A DNA stretch of 64,000 bases from Dipteris shenzhenensis (Eukaryota > Polypodiophyta > Polypodiopsida > Gleicheniales): NCBI GenBank assembly GCA_047967505.1, contig CM106539.1; one strand, 5' to 3'. Under the pieces are notes generated by a model. That model had not been told where the DNA came from, made no database searches, and worked only from the letters and a program-made list of their open reading frames with translations. Of this stretch, positions 45,213 to 59,088 are shown piece by piece. The translations under genes were made by a program, and so were the position numbers. Numbering within the stretch: position 1 is the first letter of the stretch; each line of letters begins with the position of its first letter.

Positions 45213-46198
45213 TGGAAAATGCAAATGGCATCGCAGGATGATGGGGGTGTGGGTTTTGGGTTATGCAAAACTGTTGGTATAATCAACATTATTCTCTTTT
45301 GTAACTATAACCCTAAGTCACTGGTATTAACATTGGTATGGACGTTGGTAAATACCAATACATCAGAGGATTTAAGGGGGGATTTGGGGGTTCTGGGAGT
45401 TTGGGGATTTGGGGGAGTTTAGGGGGTTTTAGGGGTTTTGGGTGGGGGCTGGGGAGGTTTGGGAAAATACAAATGGCATCGCAAGACGATGGGGGTGTGG
45501 GTTTTGGGTTCTGCGAAACCGTTGGTATAATTGACATTATTCTCTTTTGTAAGTATAACCCTAAGTCACTGGTATTAATGTTGGTATGGATGTCAGTAAA
45601 TACCAATACAGCAGAGGATTTAAGGCTCGGGGGGGTCACTCATCATATGTAACCCTATCACGTGAGTTCAACAAAAGGATTTTTTTTATTTCTAAAATTT
45701 ACAGAAATAAATATACATAAGGGACTATTTAAAATAGTTTTGGGAAAATTTTACAGATTTGTATAGAAAAGGGGTACATTTTATTAATGAAATTTTTTAC
45801 AGATAAGGGACTTTAAATATAGGCCTTGAACGCACGTGATATAGAGGGTTTATACATAGTGACCCCCCCGAGATTTAAGGGGGGATTTGAGGGTTTTGGG
45901 AGTTTGGGGGTTTGGGGGGTTTTGGGGGAGTTTAGGGGGTTTGATGGGGTTTTAGGGGTTTTGGGTGGGAGCTGGGGAGGTTTGGGGGGTTTGAGGGGAT
46001 TTAGCAGGGGTTTGAGGGGATTTAAGGGGGGGGTTGCGGGTTGGGGGTTTGAGGGGATTTTGGGGGATTAAGGGGTTTTGGAGTTTACGGTTTAAAGTTT
46101 TTTGGGGGGTTTAAGGGAGTTAAGGGTGTTTGGGGGTTTAAGAGGGTTTATGGGTTTAGGGATTAGGGTTTTGGCGGTTTGAGGGGGTTTTGGGTTGA
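45213..46198 (+). repeat. Copy B of the 248-bp tandem duplication and G-rich telomere-like tract
   Basis: Equivalent to 8394-9135 but interrupted by a MITE at 45626-45872. It also lacks GA near 45485 and a 9-base GGGGGGTTT unit near 45945. Confidence 0.85.
45618..45880 (+). mobile_element. Copy-B-specific MITE insertion, 247 bp, 8-bp TSD
   Basis: The element runs 45626-45872. ATTTAAGG flanks it on both sides (45618-45625, 45873-45880), and copy A has one ATTTAAGG at the equivalent place, so empty and filled sites are both visible. The ends are 15-bp perfect inverted repeats (CTCGGGGGGGTCACT / AGTGACCCCCCCGAG). The interior is similar to the 11092 element but clearly not identical, so it came from another family member and not by local copying. 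It carries no coding frame of its own. Confidence 0.97.
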
Positions 46199-46200
46199 CC

Positions 46201-46838
46201 TAAATACCATGTCCCAAATACTATGCACAATTCCAAAGATGAAGTGGAAGATGTTGACAATGGTTGGGATGGATTATGACACCATCCACCCTTACCATAA
46301 TCATTGCATTAAGTTTTATCATGAGTATGGAGATTTTAATAATTGTCCTTAGTGTGGGGCACAGTGCTATAGATAGGACTTGCTAGGTGAGAAGATCATA
46401 GTAAAGGCCTTGAGACATTTCCCCATCATCCCCAAAATACAATACATGTTCAAATACAAGTCCATTGCATAGATGATGATGTGGCATGCTATACACTGGT
46501 TTGCCGATGACACTTTGAGGATCCTTGTAGATTGTGCTACTTGGAAGCATGTAGACAACACGTGGTTAGCCTTTGCAAGGGAGCCACACAATTTACATCT
46601 TGGTCTCACAATGGACAGCATGAACCGTTTTGAGTTGCGCTCAACATCTTGGTCGACATGGCCCACTAGTCTTCCCACCCATGGCTAACAATGAAGAAGG
46701 GACACCTCATGCTTGTACTACTTGTGCCAGGGAAGTACAATGTCAAGAATATGGATGTGTACATGGCACACTTGATCGAGGAACTCCAGACCCTATGGTT
46801 GGTCATACATGTCTAATGTTTCTGGAGCTCTGAGGTGG
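46201..46838 (+). pseudogene. Copy B of the decayed TNP2 fragment
   Basis: Same stops and frameshift as 9138-9775, so the decay predates the duplication. Confidence 0.85.
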
Positions 46839-47549
46839 ACCACATATATTTCCATCAAGGGAAAACCCAAGAGCTTTGCATTGTCACTCCATTTTTCAAT
46901 GGAGGAAGTGTGCACAATATGCTAATGTGTCTCCCACAGTGCTGTGGAACATATCTGACATGGGTTAAGTTCGTACAAGGTCCACACAACCAACAAAAAA
47001 ACCTCACTTTGACTGGAACTCCCCACTCACCAGGTTGCAGGCAAGGTTTTTCTGTTAGCGTGCTTTGTCTATTGCTGCTACTATTGCAATTCTTTGAGAG
47101 AAGTCCATGAACACAGATATTCTCACATTGATCCACAAGCAACTAACTACATGCTAGATTTCACAAGAGATGATGCATCTCTACGAGTAGGGATTATTGA
47201 TTGGGGAAGAACCCTCCACTAGACTGAAAGCAGATATTTGCAAGACTTGACTTATGCTCCTTCAAAGGAATTTCCATGGTTTGTGCAAAAATTGTATGTT
47301 AGTCTGAATACACATCCAAATCCCAAGGGTGCATGGGCACCAGAGTCAGATTGCTTTGCTGATGGTTAGTTGTTTAGAGAAATGGCCAACTTTCTCATAG
47401 ATGTTGTAGGAGCTCTCAATGACAACTCAGCGAAGGGAGACATGGCAATCAAACTCTTGGTTGACTGTGGTAACTCGTCTATGCAGGACTCATCCAAAGA
47501 TGGAGCTACCATGGAAGCAACTGTGACAAAACTACGTAGTTTCATGTAA
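46839..47549 (+). pseudogene. Copy B of the kinase-like relic
   Basis: Same hinge-like, H-x-D-x4-N and DWG blocks and the same stops as 9776-10486. Confidence 0.55.
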
Positions 47550-48146
47550 ACGAGGATGTGGCAATGCGACCCTAGTGAGGAAATGAAGACGTGTTGTTGA
47601 ACATAGGCTACATCTTTTTTGAGGTTGAACGATATGACCACAATTTCGATTTCTAAATTTGTAATGTCTTTGGATTGTACATATGGATTATTGAAGTTCT
47701 TGTAACATGTATCTTCAACACTTGGAAGTATTGTCAGATTGAGATAGATTCATGCTCGATTGTAACAATTTGTGAGAGACTATCTTTTTAATTACATCCC
47801 TCAATATTAATAAACTTTGAGCATGTTGACAGATCTTCCCCATCCAAACCCTACGGGTTTTGAGCCACAAATGGCTCAAGATTGAGGTAGTTGCTGGGAT
47901 CATCCAAAGTCGCAAGGATAACACAAGAGCCATTTGGATCCTATATATTGATAACACAAGATCCATTTGAAGACAAAGAGGTAGTTGAGAGAATCAAGAG
48001 ATGCCTTGATACCATATGGGCCTAAGTGGTTGTAGCAAAAGAGAGAAGAGAGAGAGGGGTACAAGGAATAGTGTTGGGCCTTTGTTCAAAAGGTGACATG
48101 TGTAAAAGGCCAAATGGTTGACTTTGGTCTTCATTGTTGTATGCAA
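47550..48146. other. Non-coding (copy B of 10487-11083)
   Basis: Primer-site-like TGGTATCAAGGC on the minus strand at 48003-48014. Two substitutions from copy A were seen, near 47737 and 48082. Confidence 0.3.
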
Positions 48147-48408
48147 CCTTTGAGCTCGGGGGGGTCAGTCATCATATGTAACCCTATCACGTGAGTTCAA
48201 CAAAAGGATATTTTTAATATCTAAATTTTACAGAAATTAATTTACATAAGGGAGTATTTAAATTGATTTTGGGACAAATTTACAGATTTATATAGAAAAA
48301 GGGTACATTTTATTAATGGAAAAATTACAGATAAGGGATTTTACAAATAGGCCTTGAACGCACGTGATATTGAGGATTTATACATAGTGACCCCCCCGAG
48401 CCTTTGAG
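48147..48408 (+). mobile_element. Copy B of the shared MITE
   Basis: The element is at 48155-48400 with CCTTTGAG target duplications. No difference from 11092-11337 was noticed, so the insertion predates the duplication. Confidence 0.9.
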
Positions 48409-50616
48409 AAATACAAACTATCTTCTTGCTCATGTGTTGAGATTGAGATTTGCTTGCTCTCCTTGTTCACCTTTTGTGTTTGCCACAATCCCACTTCCCT
48501 TTCTTCTCCTTCTCCATCCTCCTTCCTTCTTCCCTCCCCCTCCCCTCTCTCTCTTCCTCTCACCCCCTTCTTTTTGGTGGAAACCCCATTCCAATGATTA
48601 GGTACATGAGTGAAGGCTTTACTACACAATGCTCCCACAAGGAGTAGCCAGGGAGGGAGGATCTCTGTCAACACACCTCAACCATCCCCACGACAGGGTT
48701 GCTCATGCACTTAGGGCTTGTTAGTGGAGAGTAGGATTGGATTGGAAGTGGAAAAAAGTGAAGAAAGAGTGACTTTTGGGGTAGAAAAGCTCACTTTTCA
48801 ACTTTTTGTCCATAGAGCCATTTTCATGCATTTGAGCTTGTTTCTTATTGCTTTTTGATGTTTGTTTATACAAGGAGGTAGATAGAATGATTTCTAAGCT
48901 TGTTGTAGTGTCATCTAAAATTGTTGTAGTGTCAAATCCAACTAAAAACACTTGAAAATGAAGATTCGAGTGGAATTTTGAAGTGGTTTTGGGTGCTTAA
49001 TAGTCCAACTTGTAGAAACCGCTCATTTGTGTGCCAAAAGTTATTGTTTTGTGTTGTTTTTTTATTTGTGGTAGGTAGTTTAGGTCCTTGGCACTCCTCC
49101 CATGCACACAAACCTAGAATAGAACTAGAAAAATCACCAAGACTCATAAGAAGGGAGTCGGCCACACTGTGTGTTCCCAGACAATCCAAACCAACATCAT
49201 AATCACATTCTTACAAGTGATGGTCATTGTAGCCTAATGACACTTTTGGATAGCCATCTTGTCTCATTAGTATACTTTTGCAAATACAAGCACCACATGT
49301 AATCCAAAAAAAGAAATGGCTCAACCCTAGGAAAGACTCCCATATTCCAGGCCGGCGGGGGGGCATCACTTCCACCCGCTCTTGTGAATGGCAGGGGGCA
49401 TCACTTTCCCCACTCATTGACCTCTAGGGATCTAAACTCTACTGCATACTGAAACATGCATACACAAGCAATTTAAGGAGGTAAGAAGGTCTTACATATC
49501 TTCAAGATGAGAAAACCAAAGAACAAAGGATTGTTAGTACAAAGTTATGCATGTGCAAGAACATGAGCCTGCCGTAGGTGCATGTGTCTATATTAAAGAA
49601 TATGTGTATTTGTACATGTGCAAACATGTGAGTACATCTATAAAACTAGGTGCATGTGTCCATGTTTCCACAAAAACTATAGAAATATGGGATATGAAGG
49701 GGGGAAATTAGTTCATAGGATACATTAGAGAAATTAGTTCATAGGATACATTAGGATACATGTGCTGCTCCTTACAGGCACCTACTGCACCATCTATTTT
49801 GCCCTCTAGCTAGTCTCTTGTCAGCCCCAGATCTGGTATTTTAACTGTTGCAAAAGTCACACATTACTTGCAACCACCTTAAGTCCTGAGGTGTACAACC
49901 CACATTGCATTCTATGTGCTGCCCATGTGGTAACCCCCTCTCTTTGTTTTTCTCTGTGGGTATGCCACCACATGGCAGCCACTATGCTGCCCATGTGGTA
50001 GCCATAACCTTAAGCCTCTGGGGGTTCAAGGATCTCTTGACTTAAATTAGGAAGGAAAATGCCAACTCTAGAAGGGGGAAAATAGAGTTAGAAAGTTTTC
50101 ATGAGGGGAAAGATTTTTAGTAGATGCCTAGAATCTTGTTGGACATTGTCATCCATGACTAGGCAAGTTACCTTTTCTAGCTAGGTGCCCCAAGCACTCT
50201 CCCCAAATTCTTTGCAAATTCTACTCATTAATTACAGTCCTAAAGCATTCTCCCCACATGCTTTGCAAATTTCATGAATTAATCCCCAAAGCATTCTCCC
50301 TAGTGCATGCTTTGCAAATTCTAATAATTAATTACAATCCTCGCTGGGCCTCTTAATTCCTTGTTCATCCTTGATGGAACTTACTCACTTATCTCATCCA
50401 CTTGGGCATGTTTCAATGTGCCAATCACATTGGTTATTTATCCTTTGGTCTTCAATCCTCGTCTTTAAATTTGGAGAGGCTAAAATGCCTTGGAGTGCCT
50501 TGGAGAGAAAGAGGAAAGCGGGGGAAATGGAAAAAGAAAAGGCTTATACACTTAGAATTTCAGAGGGGTAGAAATGTATATGATGAAGTGGATTTTTTTC
50601 TTAATGTTTTAAAACC
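48409..50616. other. Intergenic DNA (copy B of 11346-13552)
   Basis: Same short tandem repeats at 49701-49754 and 50189-50339. A G-run near 49356 is one base longer than in copy A, with a neighbouring T-to-C change. Confidence 0.4.
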
Positions 50617-51090
50617 TTGGGAAAACGTGGCTGCAGCCTCCTTTGCATATTTGTGATTTTTTGCGGGTTGACGAAGGTCGTCAAATATGGTTGCACATTC
50701 AACTTCTTTGTTCTTTTACTCTTCATGCTCTTATCTACTCCTGGCAGCTCTGAGCCTTTTAACCTTATTTACTCAGGTATGCAGCTTCATGAAATCGGTA
50801 GTGGACTATTTGAAGATTCATGCTTGGATGATTGGGTTTCTCTCATCTCCTATGCACATAGTGCTTGGGTCGTTATAATGGTTGCATGCAATCCAGCAGG
50901 GCCGTCCTTTGGTGTAGGTGCCAGGCCTGTTAGATGTGTGCGTCCTCATGGGAGACTTGGGGTACATGATTGTAATTGGTCCATGCATGTTGGACATTGC
51001 ATTAGAGCAACAACGGCCATGTGGTATGCCAGCAAAGCAAGTGGTAGACATGTAGAGTGGTCAGGTGCACAGGTGGCAGAGATGAGTTAG
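50617..51090 (+). CDS. Copy B of the 157-codon ORF, possibly spurious
   Basis: Open as in copy A, with one substitution (CAT to GAT). No family recognised. Confidence 0.15.
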   Translation: MGKRGCSLLCIFVIFCGLTKVVKYGCTFNFFVLLLFMLLSTPGSSEPFNLIYSGMQLHEIGSGLFEDSCLDDWVSLISYAHSAWVVIMVACNPAGPSFGVGARPVRCVRPHGRLGVHDCNWSMHVGHCIRATTAMWYASKASGRHVEWSGAQVAEMS

Positions 51091-53482
51091 CAAAGATGGC
51101 ATGGCATGGGGGCACATGTGCCCCACGAGGTGATACATGGTGGATGGGCCAATGGATCGTAAAGCACGAGGTAGATGGCTAACCAACTGTCACAACGGCC
51201 ATGAAGACAACGGATCGCATCTAAGAGCTCCTATTGTTGGGGAACTTTAGTGCATGACTCGAGGCAGATGCACAGAGAGTACATGGTGGGCGTAGATTGA
51301 CCCAGGAGCTGACAGCATGGCAAGCGGGACGTGGTCGTGTACAATGTACATAAGGGACTGGAGCATGTTGCCCACTCACCCCTTGATGCACGACACATGG
51401 CTACATACCAACAATCACTATGGAAGTCGGATGGCAAGCCAAGGGAGGACCTGTGACCATGATCCAACAAGCAAAAGATCGGATCAATGGCCCTTGACCA
51501 TCATCATCGATAAAGGCATGCAACACAGAGGAGAGCAGTTTAGCTAGCGAAGCTGAGTGAAACATGGAATAGAGACGTCGTGGGCTAGTTGCACTTGAGA
51601 AGAATTGAGCAAGATGAGATGCCAGGAGATATGAAGCACCAAAGCTTATGAACAAGAAGGAACACGGGCCTGTGGGAGTGGCTGATCATGTTGGAGAGGC
51701 GACCACATAAGAGCTGTATGTCTAGTGAGGGGACATAGGGTGTGTGTGTGTGGAGCCAAGAGATTTTGTAACTTGTGGAAGGCTTGGATCTCACATTATT
51801 TCTGGACTTCCTTCACTGGTGTTAATCTCTTGCTTCATCCCAAGTCTCTGTGTCGAAGGAGCGGCTGTTTGCATGGTGTATGCTTTTGAGTGATGAGCCA
51901 TGGGTTTGTTGTTGTCGACTCATGGATTTGAGGCTTTGTTTGTCTACTAAGTCAAAGTGTGGTCTTTAGCGAGTCATGTGAGTGGAGAGGGAGGGCGGGG
52001 TAAATTCTGTGAGGAAAGCAGTGCCATTGTGTGGGTGATGAAGGTCTGTGTGCATTTTTCGTTGAGGATAGCCCAAGGGAGGTAACAGTAAAACTAACCC
52101 ATGCACAAGCAAGACACTTAACATGCCTCGAACAACCGGTCCCATGTTTGAGTCCCATCCAAATCAAAATCTATAGATGGAACCAAGGAATATTCCCAAA
52201 GGTCGAGGCTTGACCTAGGGTGTACTCGATGAGCCAACCTTTTGACCGAGATTTGTTTGACCCTAGCATTGTGTGGTAACATTAAAACAAACCGGTGTGC
52301 CTTATAGGTCAATATGTACATGTAGCCCGTTGCATAGATTTCCTATGTGCATATCGGGAGGTTGCGGGCTTGATCGTCGTCAGGTGGACTATGCGCAACT
52401 GGAATTGCGATGAAATAGTTAGGGCTGATTTTGTGAGGCACCGGTGGTCAAGCGGCCAATCCTTTTACACCGCATGGAGTCTACATAACCTAAAGGCTAA
52501 CTCTCACTATTTTGAGAGGTGGAGAAGAGTAGTTAAGGGTTGGTTAGTTTTTAAGGTCCCATCCTAGGTCGATGGTTGGTATTTAAAGGGAGGATCTAAC
52601 GGTTCTGTTTAAACCCTTGGATCTAAGGCCTGTAGGGAGATCCTGTTGAGATTGGATGGCTGTGAGCAGGCTTTGGGACTTAGTTGTTTTCAAAGGTGAG
52701 TTTGGGAGAGTCCAAGGGACGAGACATCCCAAAGGATCAGAGCTTCAAAGAGAGGGGTGACTTCCATGATTGATCTCGTGTAGGATAACACCAAGTTTGA
52801 GCCACTAGACTATGAGAGAAAAGAAGGAGGAAGAAGTTATTATATATTTAAAAAAAGTGAAAACTCAAGTGGGAAGGGGGGAAGGGAGGGGAGGAGGGGG
52901 GGGGTGTGGAGGGGGGTAGTGGGGTGGAGGAGGGGGGTGGGGGTGGGTGGAGGGTGGAGGGGGGTGAAGGGGTGGGGGAGCAGGAAAGGGGGGGTGGAGG
53001 GGGTGGATGGTGAAAACTTTACGGATAGAAACCTTGACAAAAATTCAAAGGGAGGAGGAGATAATTACCTACAATGCTCTCCTAATTCTTTGTCGATGTG
53101 ACAGGATTGTTGAGGGTGAATATATGGTGGATGGATGGCTATCATTGCAAGAAGGGCTCGAAGCAACTCGACGATGAGGATGGGAGTAGGGCGGTGGTTG
53201 ATGGAGAGGGAGGAGGGTCGCTCAGAATGGGAAAGAGAATGGAGGCCATATGTGGAAGAAGAAGAATGAGAGGTGGAGTGGGTTTTTATAAGAATGGAGA
53301 TGGGAGGGGTTTAGGGTTAGGGTTAAACCCTAGAACCTTCCTGTGCCCCATAACTTTTCATGGTGGGGGGGAATTATTTTTTACTCTCCTAGTTCTTGAG
53401 TGATATATTTGTGATAGTTCATGGTAGTTTGTTCTTTACACCACATACTTGCATATGTCTACTTGTTACTTCAGATGCTAGT
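51091..53482. other. Intergenic DNA (copy B of 14027-16419)
   Basis: G-rich tract at 52873-53008 and telomere-like box at 53309-53332. A 1-bp deletion near 51631 relative to A. No gene. Confidence 0.35.
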
Positions 53483-53875
53483 CTCCCTGACAATGGCGCC
53501 AAATGTTGGCTCTTTCCCACGACTTTTTCCAAAAGAGCAAGGTGTTCTAAGTATGGAGGGTTCCGAGGTTTTTTGTCACCTATAGATATATCGATGTCAT
53601 CATTGTAGTATAAGTGTGGATGAGGACCTTGGGTCGTATTCTAGTGAGAGACGTAGGCTTAAGTATGGGAAGCAAAAGTTGCACATGCATGTGTGAAAGA
53701 AATGTTCATCAACATGGTCATAGTAATGGAAGCTTCTTCCTCCATTGGGGGTTGAAAGTTTTAGAAGAGGGAGGTTCAAGATTTAGAAGGGGGTCTAGGG
53801 TTCAGAAGGGGGTCCAAGATTTAGAAGGGGTTTCAAGGTTAGAAGCGATTTTAGGGTTAGAAGGAGAATCCAACA
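53483..53875 (-). mobile_element. Copy B of the gypsy-type LTR end and primer site
   Basis: TGTTGG begins at 53504 and CCAACA ends at 53875. Primer-site-like sequence on the minus strand is at 53483-53500. Confidence 0.45.
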
Positions 53876-56800
53876 TAGCAGAGTACATGGTGGAGAACTC
53901 ATCTCCCTCATAGGTCGTGGAGGTCAAGGGTTGAAGAACTAGACTAAGAGAGTAAGGGTTGAGGGGAAGCATAGGAGGGGGAGAGGAAGAAGGGAGGAGG
54001 AAAGGGAGAGGAGGAGGTGCAAGGTTAGAGGAGAGGGAGAGGAGGCAAGGTTGGAGGAGAAGGGAGTAAGAGGCAAGGTTAGGACATGCTTTTGGACATG
54101 AAGTGCAAGGGAGCATGGACACTTGGAGACAATTGCATGGAACACCAAAGTAGAACTCAACACAATGTCCCAAAGAATATGGGCTTCATTCCATTATGGG
54201 TGATTTATACAAGTTGGAGAGCTTCTCTCTTTGCATGTAGGAATTGTAAGAATTTCTCTCTCTACATGTAGAGCTTGCATCTATGATGTACATATAGAAG
54301 TTGCATTATGCATGACATTGTAGGACTTGCATGTAGGAGTTGCATATAGGAGTTGCATGTAGAACATGCATGTAGGAGTTGTTTGTAGAACATGACTTGC
54401 ATGTAGGAGTTGTATGTAGAAGTTGCATGTAGGACTTGCATGTAGAACATGCATGTAGGATTTGTATGTAGAACATGCATGTAGGACTTGCATGTAGGAT
54501 TTATATGTAGAACATGGATGTAGGAGTTGCATGTAGAACATGCATGTTGAATTCTTAAGAGGGATTATTCCTAGCCTTATGCAAGTACAAGCAGAGCTTT
54601 TCAGCTACCCTACACACACATTCTGTGCTACTTAAGTCCATGTTGGCATAGAGTCAACATCAGTTCATGAAGCATGAAGATCATCCACCAATGGTGCAAG
54701 TATACATACATGAACCTATGATTACTAGGAATATCGTAGTTCACAATTATCACTAACCATATAGAACAAGGTCTTGATTGACATCCAAAGGAATTAACAC
54801 CTGTCACCATCCATGGCTAATTTTTAAGGCTCATCTTATGGCCACTTGTCCTCTATGTGGCACCACATGCCTTCACATTGAGAACCTCGATGTGGCATGG
54901 TGCCACATTGAGATTCTCAATGTGGAACGACACCTTACCATGCCATTGGTCCTCTATGTGGCACCATGCCTTTTCATTAGAGTCAAGATGCTCAACATGC
55001 AATTTATTAAGCATTGGTCATGATCATCCCATAAGTTGGGCCAATTAAGCAAAATAAATATGTATTTTTGCCTAGGTATAATAGGCATATGTTCTTTGCT
55101 ATGGTAACTCCTTATGTCTCTTGCTTGTATCATAGTGCTCTACATTTTGGACAAGCTATGGCATGGTCATGTGCATCCAAACATTTGGGTAATAATAATG
55201 GATGGAGCTATAGTTCATATCCAATTAATGCTACTACACAAGACCTTTCTTTGACTCTTTCTAAGCCTCTCAAACCATGTTACCTTTCGGAAGAAATGTA
55301 AGAAGAAAATTATGCAAAAATAAAAATAGAAAGTTGGATTAAATATGTCTAAAAAAAGCTTTAGTTACAATACAATAATGTCTCCTATGAGAAAACAAAG
55401 GTAACACTTATGTTAGATTATTAGTAGCTTACGGATTCAATATGAGAAGAATTATAATGAGAAAATATGTGCTAAACCCTCTATATAATATCTTATTTGC
55501 CTCATCACTAAGTTGAGCCTCCTTTAGACTCATGGGCCATGCTTTTAACTACTCTCCATCTCTTGGAAGATCCTCTTCTTCGTATTCATCCTTGGAGCAC
55601 TATCAAATATGCATGTATCATGTAAGACAATAAATCATCTAACACATTATCACTCTTTGTACGTACATATTCACATGCTTGGTCTTCCCGCATTCTACTT
55701 CTTCTCTTTGCATGTGCTTCTTTTAGCAATTGTCAATAGTTTTCATTTAGTTATGATTCATGAGGTCAATACTGCAATGTATTATGTTGCTTTCATTTGA
55801 TTCACATCAAACACCCTAAAATAGAATAACCACATATTGAAACAAGTTTTTAATCCCACATAAGATCGATGATCATTAAATTACAAGTATAAACCCTCAT
55901 GCTCATATCTCCTTAGTGTGTTGCAAATGTGCATGCAATTTAAATCACCCATAGTCTCAATCCAAAATTGTCTACTTATGGCATCCTTACATCATGCATA
56001 TTTTCATAATATCTTATGATATAGGCAATCAAAATAATTTATAGGTTTCTTTGCCACATCTTAGATGCTTCATGACATATGAAAATCATTAAATTTAATG
56101 TTATAGTATGTTAATTTTTATACATCAATATTCTTTAGTCTAGGTTCCAGATCTACATGAATCAAAGAGGGATGGCTATGCATGGAGAGCTTGCAGATGT
56201 GCGTGTCACTGACATGCTAAAAAGGGGTATGGATGTGTTCAAGAGAGTTGCCAAAGTCATCTCTTGCACTTCAATCGCTTGAAAAACATTTGGAAATCTT
56301 TTCGACAGGCTACAATGTTTGAAAAATCCTTAAATCTTGTGGTTGTCTTTAATTATGGACTCACTAATGTATTTTCATTATTATTTTTTCAACACTTTCA
56401 TGGTGAGCTCTCCTCACAGTCACTCCTACATACATATACTCAACCACTCATACATATTCATACACAGACCACCCATTACCCATGATGTAGATAGCATGGT
56501 GTTTCCTCCAAAAAATTGCCAAGTACCTAGGCATTGTAAATAGACTGCGAATAGGGCACCCTACAAAACATGTTAGTCATGTGTCAAAAAAACCTCATCT
56601 CCGTAGAGGTTTGATGTCAAAGTCAAGTGTCCGTTAGGAGCTCGGTGCCTATGGTTGAAGGCATACGGAGCTTGGAAGTCATTAGACAATTAGCGTAAGT
56701 TGAGGTGGATGAGATGAAGCCCAGGCATGGCAGCCTACAATTGCCCATACTAACTTGCAACACAAGTTAGGCTTTCATTGAGACACGAATCCACAAGTGA

Positions 56801-57287
56801 GGTGAGGGTTTTAGCTCCAAGCTCAAGGATGTCTCACTAATGTATTTACCATGAGTGCCTCGTGATATATTTAAAGCTGGCTTGGAACATGAGGTTTTCC
56901 TGAATTTCCTGTAATTGTAAATAAACGTTTAAAATTCTGCATCGTTTAAATATTGAAAATACAGGGTAGGTGCGTTCAACGCTTAAATAAAGAATTGTGT
57001 CATTTAGATAGAAGAGGGAGGGCTGGAGGTGCCTCTCGAAGGGGTATATTTTTGTAAAGCAATTGACAATCTCTTCAATACAACAAGAGAGATTCTTTGG
57101 TAAAAGAATTGACAATGCTCACAGTACAGATGATGCCGCTATTATCGGTAGCATTTGGGTGGCACCAAAAAACTTATGTACACGCTCTGCTAGAATCCAG
57201 GTAGATTAAATTAGAGCACAATATGTTTGATGTTTTGTCAGAATCCACTAGCATTATGTTGATGTTTTGTCAGAACATTTGTAACAA
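53876..57287. other. Intergenic DNA (copy B of 16813-20224)
   Basis: Minisatellite at 54268-54550 and inverted repeat at 54903-54925. A few substitutions from copy A, near 53917, 54182, 55201 and 56625. Confidence 0.4.
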
Positions 57288-57835
57288 CTATTCTCGATCA
57301 TCATCCTCTCTAAGACTAAACAATTTAGCTTGGATCATGTTCATCTGTGTGCGCTTGCCTTCTACTCTATACAAGTCCCAGCTAGCGATCTCAAGAACCT
57401 GGAATTCCTCATCAAGCATCGACTTTAGACATTCCAACCTAATCTCAGCTGCACTTATCATTCCAGCAATGCCATCTTCCTTTTTTTTTGGAATTCTGGG
57501 CTCATATAAATTAGGTTTTTCACTGGTGTTGTGGAAATGATAGGTTTTACATTGGGTGAAGGGAACACACCATGTAAAGATCTCATATTCTCTTCCCACC
57601 TCTTGCAACGCTTTGCACCTAGATGCCGTTAGACCTTAGCATGTTCCATTGCACTCTCTACAAATGGAGCCCATGCAACATTTGGTGAGAAGCTGCATGT
57701 CCTCAACTCTTTGCGCGTTGACTTGCAGTTCTCCAAGGAAAAGGACTTTGCAAAAAATAGCCCAATTTTGTAATTGGGTGGCCCCTCTTGATAGACTTCA
57801 TAGTGACGCTGCACAAGCTTCTTGGCAATGTACAT
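57288..57835 (-). pseudogene. Copy B of the unrecognised minus-strand relic
   Basis: Same two frames as 20225-20772; no change was seen. Confidence 0.35.
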
Positions 57836-58099
57836 GATATGACTTTATTTTCTTCTTCCCAGAAACTGGTTTGGGACATGCAAATATAGACTCCTAGTCT
57901 GCAAGGCTGATGTCTTTCGAACCTGTTTCTATCTCCCTTGGACCTATTCCAACCATACTAAGCCCATACTCCTCATTAAACCCTCATGCGTACTGGCAAA
58001 ATTTCTTTTGTACTGGAACCTATACTTGTGATATCTTCTTAGATGCCTTGCGAGCTGCAATAGCTAGCATGATCTCTGCAAAGACAGAAATACTAAAAG

Positions 58100-59088
58100 T
58101 CAATATGATTGATTATGATTCACTACATGATCAATAGCCAATAATATATTTAGAATGACATCTTCTATGTTCCTTCCATATACAAAACCATATTGTCTGG
58201 CATGCACCATCCTACTCAGGATATGCTTGATTCTCTTGGTCAAATCCTTGACCATAACTTTACACACAAATTGAGCATCTATAAACTTGGTCTCCAACGA
58301 CATGGTAACCATCTATTTTGCTCCTTAGTAATGAGCGTTATCATACCCATATTTGGACTCTGAGGCATCACACCTCTTTGAAAGCACCATCTAATTACTT
58401 CCATCATATCCTCCACAAGTTATGTTGATAGAACTCAATAGGCATACTGCTAGGCCTAAGCAACTTACCTCTAGCCATAGAGAACACAACATATTTGATC
58501 TCCGTCATTAAACTCAACCAAATAACATATTTGATCTCAGCAAAAGAAGGGCCTTTGCAATAGTAAAGCCTCATAAGGCATCACCACCTATCATGCAAAT
58601 TGCTTGGGAATGCATCCAACTTTACCTTGTAGTTTGTGCTTTCAACTCGCTTAGTACCCGCAATGCTAGAGATAAATGCTACATGAAAATCTTAGCTATT
58701 TTTGACTCCTCATACACTAGATTGCCCTCAGCATACTTTTCTCTCTAACTGCTCTAAAGAAGAATACCGACAGTGTGTCACCTTCTTGAAGCCACTTTGA
58801 ACCTTAGCTGTAGCTAGCCTAGCATGCTCTATAGCTCTCAAGAAAAGCTCAACTGAGGAAAGCAATGAAGGAAAAATAGGATCAAATGGATTCTAAGAAA
58901 TAGTCAACAACAATAAAAAACTCATGCAAACCGTCACCTTCCCCTGTCTCCTCATTGTTCTTACTCTCTCTCTCCCAAAATCTTTAGCAATCTTAGTAAC
59001 CATTTCAATACAAGCACTCCATCTACTTCTGAAGGGTCTTGAATGGCATACTTCCTCCTCCTTCCAAGCATGATGAGGCTCTATATCA
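58100..59088 (-). pseudogene. Copy B of the LINE reverse transcriptase relic
   Basis: Same blocks and breaks as 21037-22025. Confidence 0.8.
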
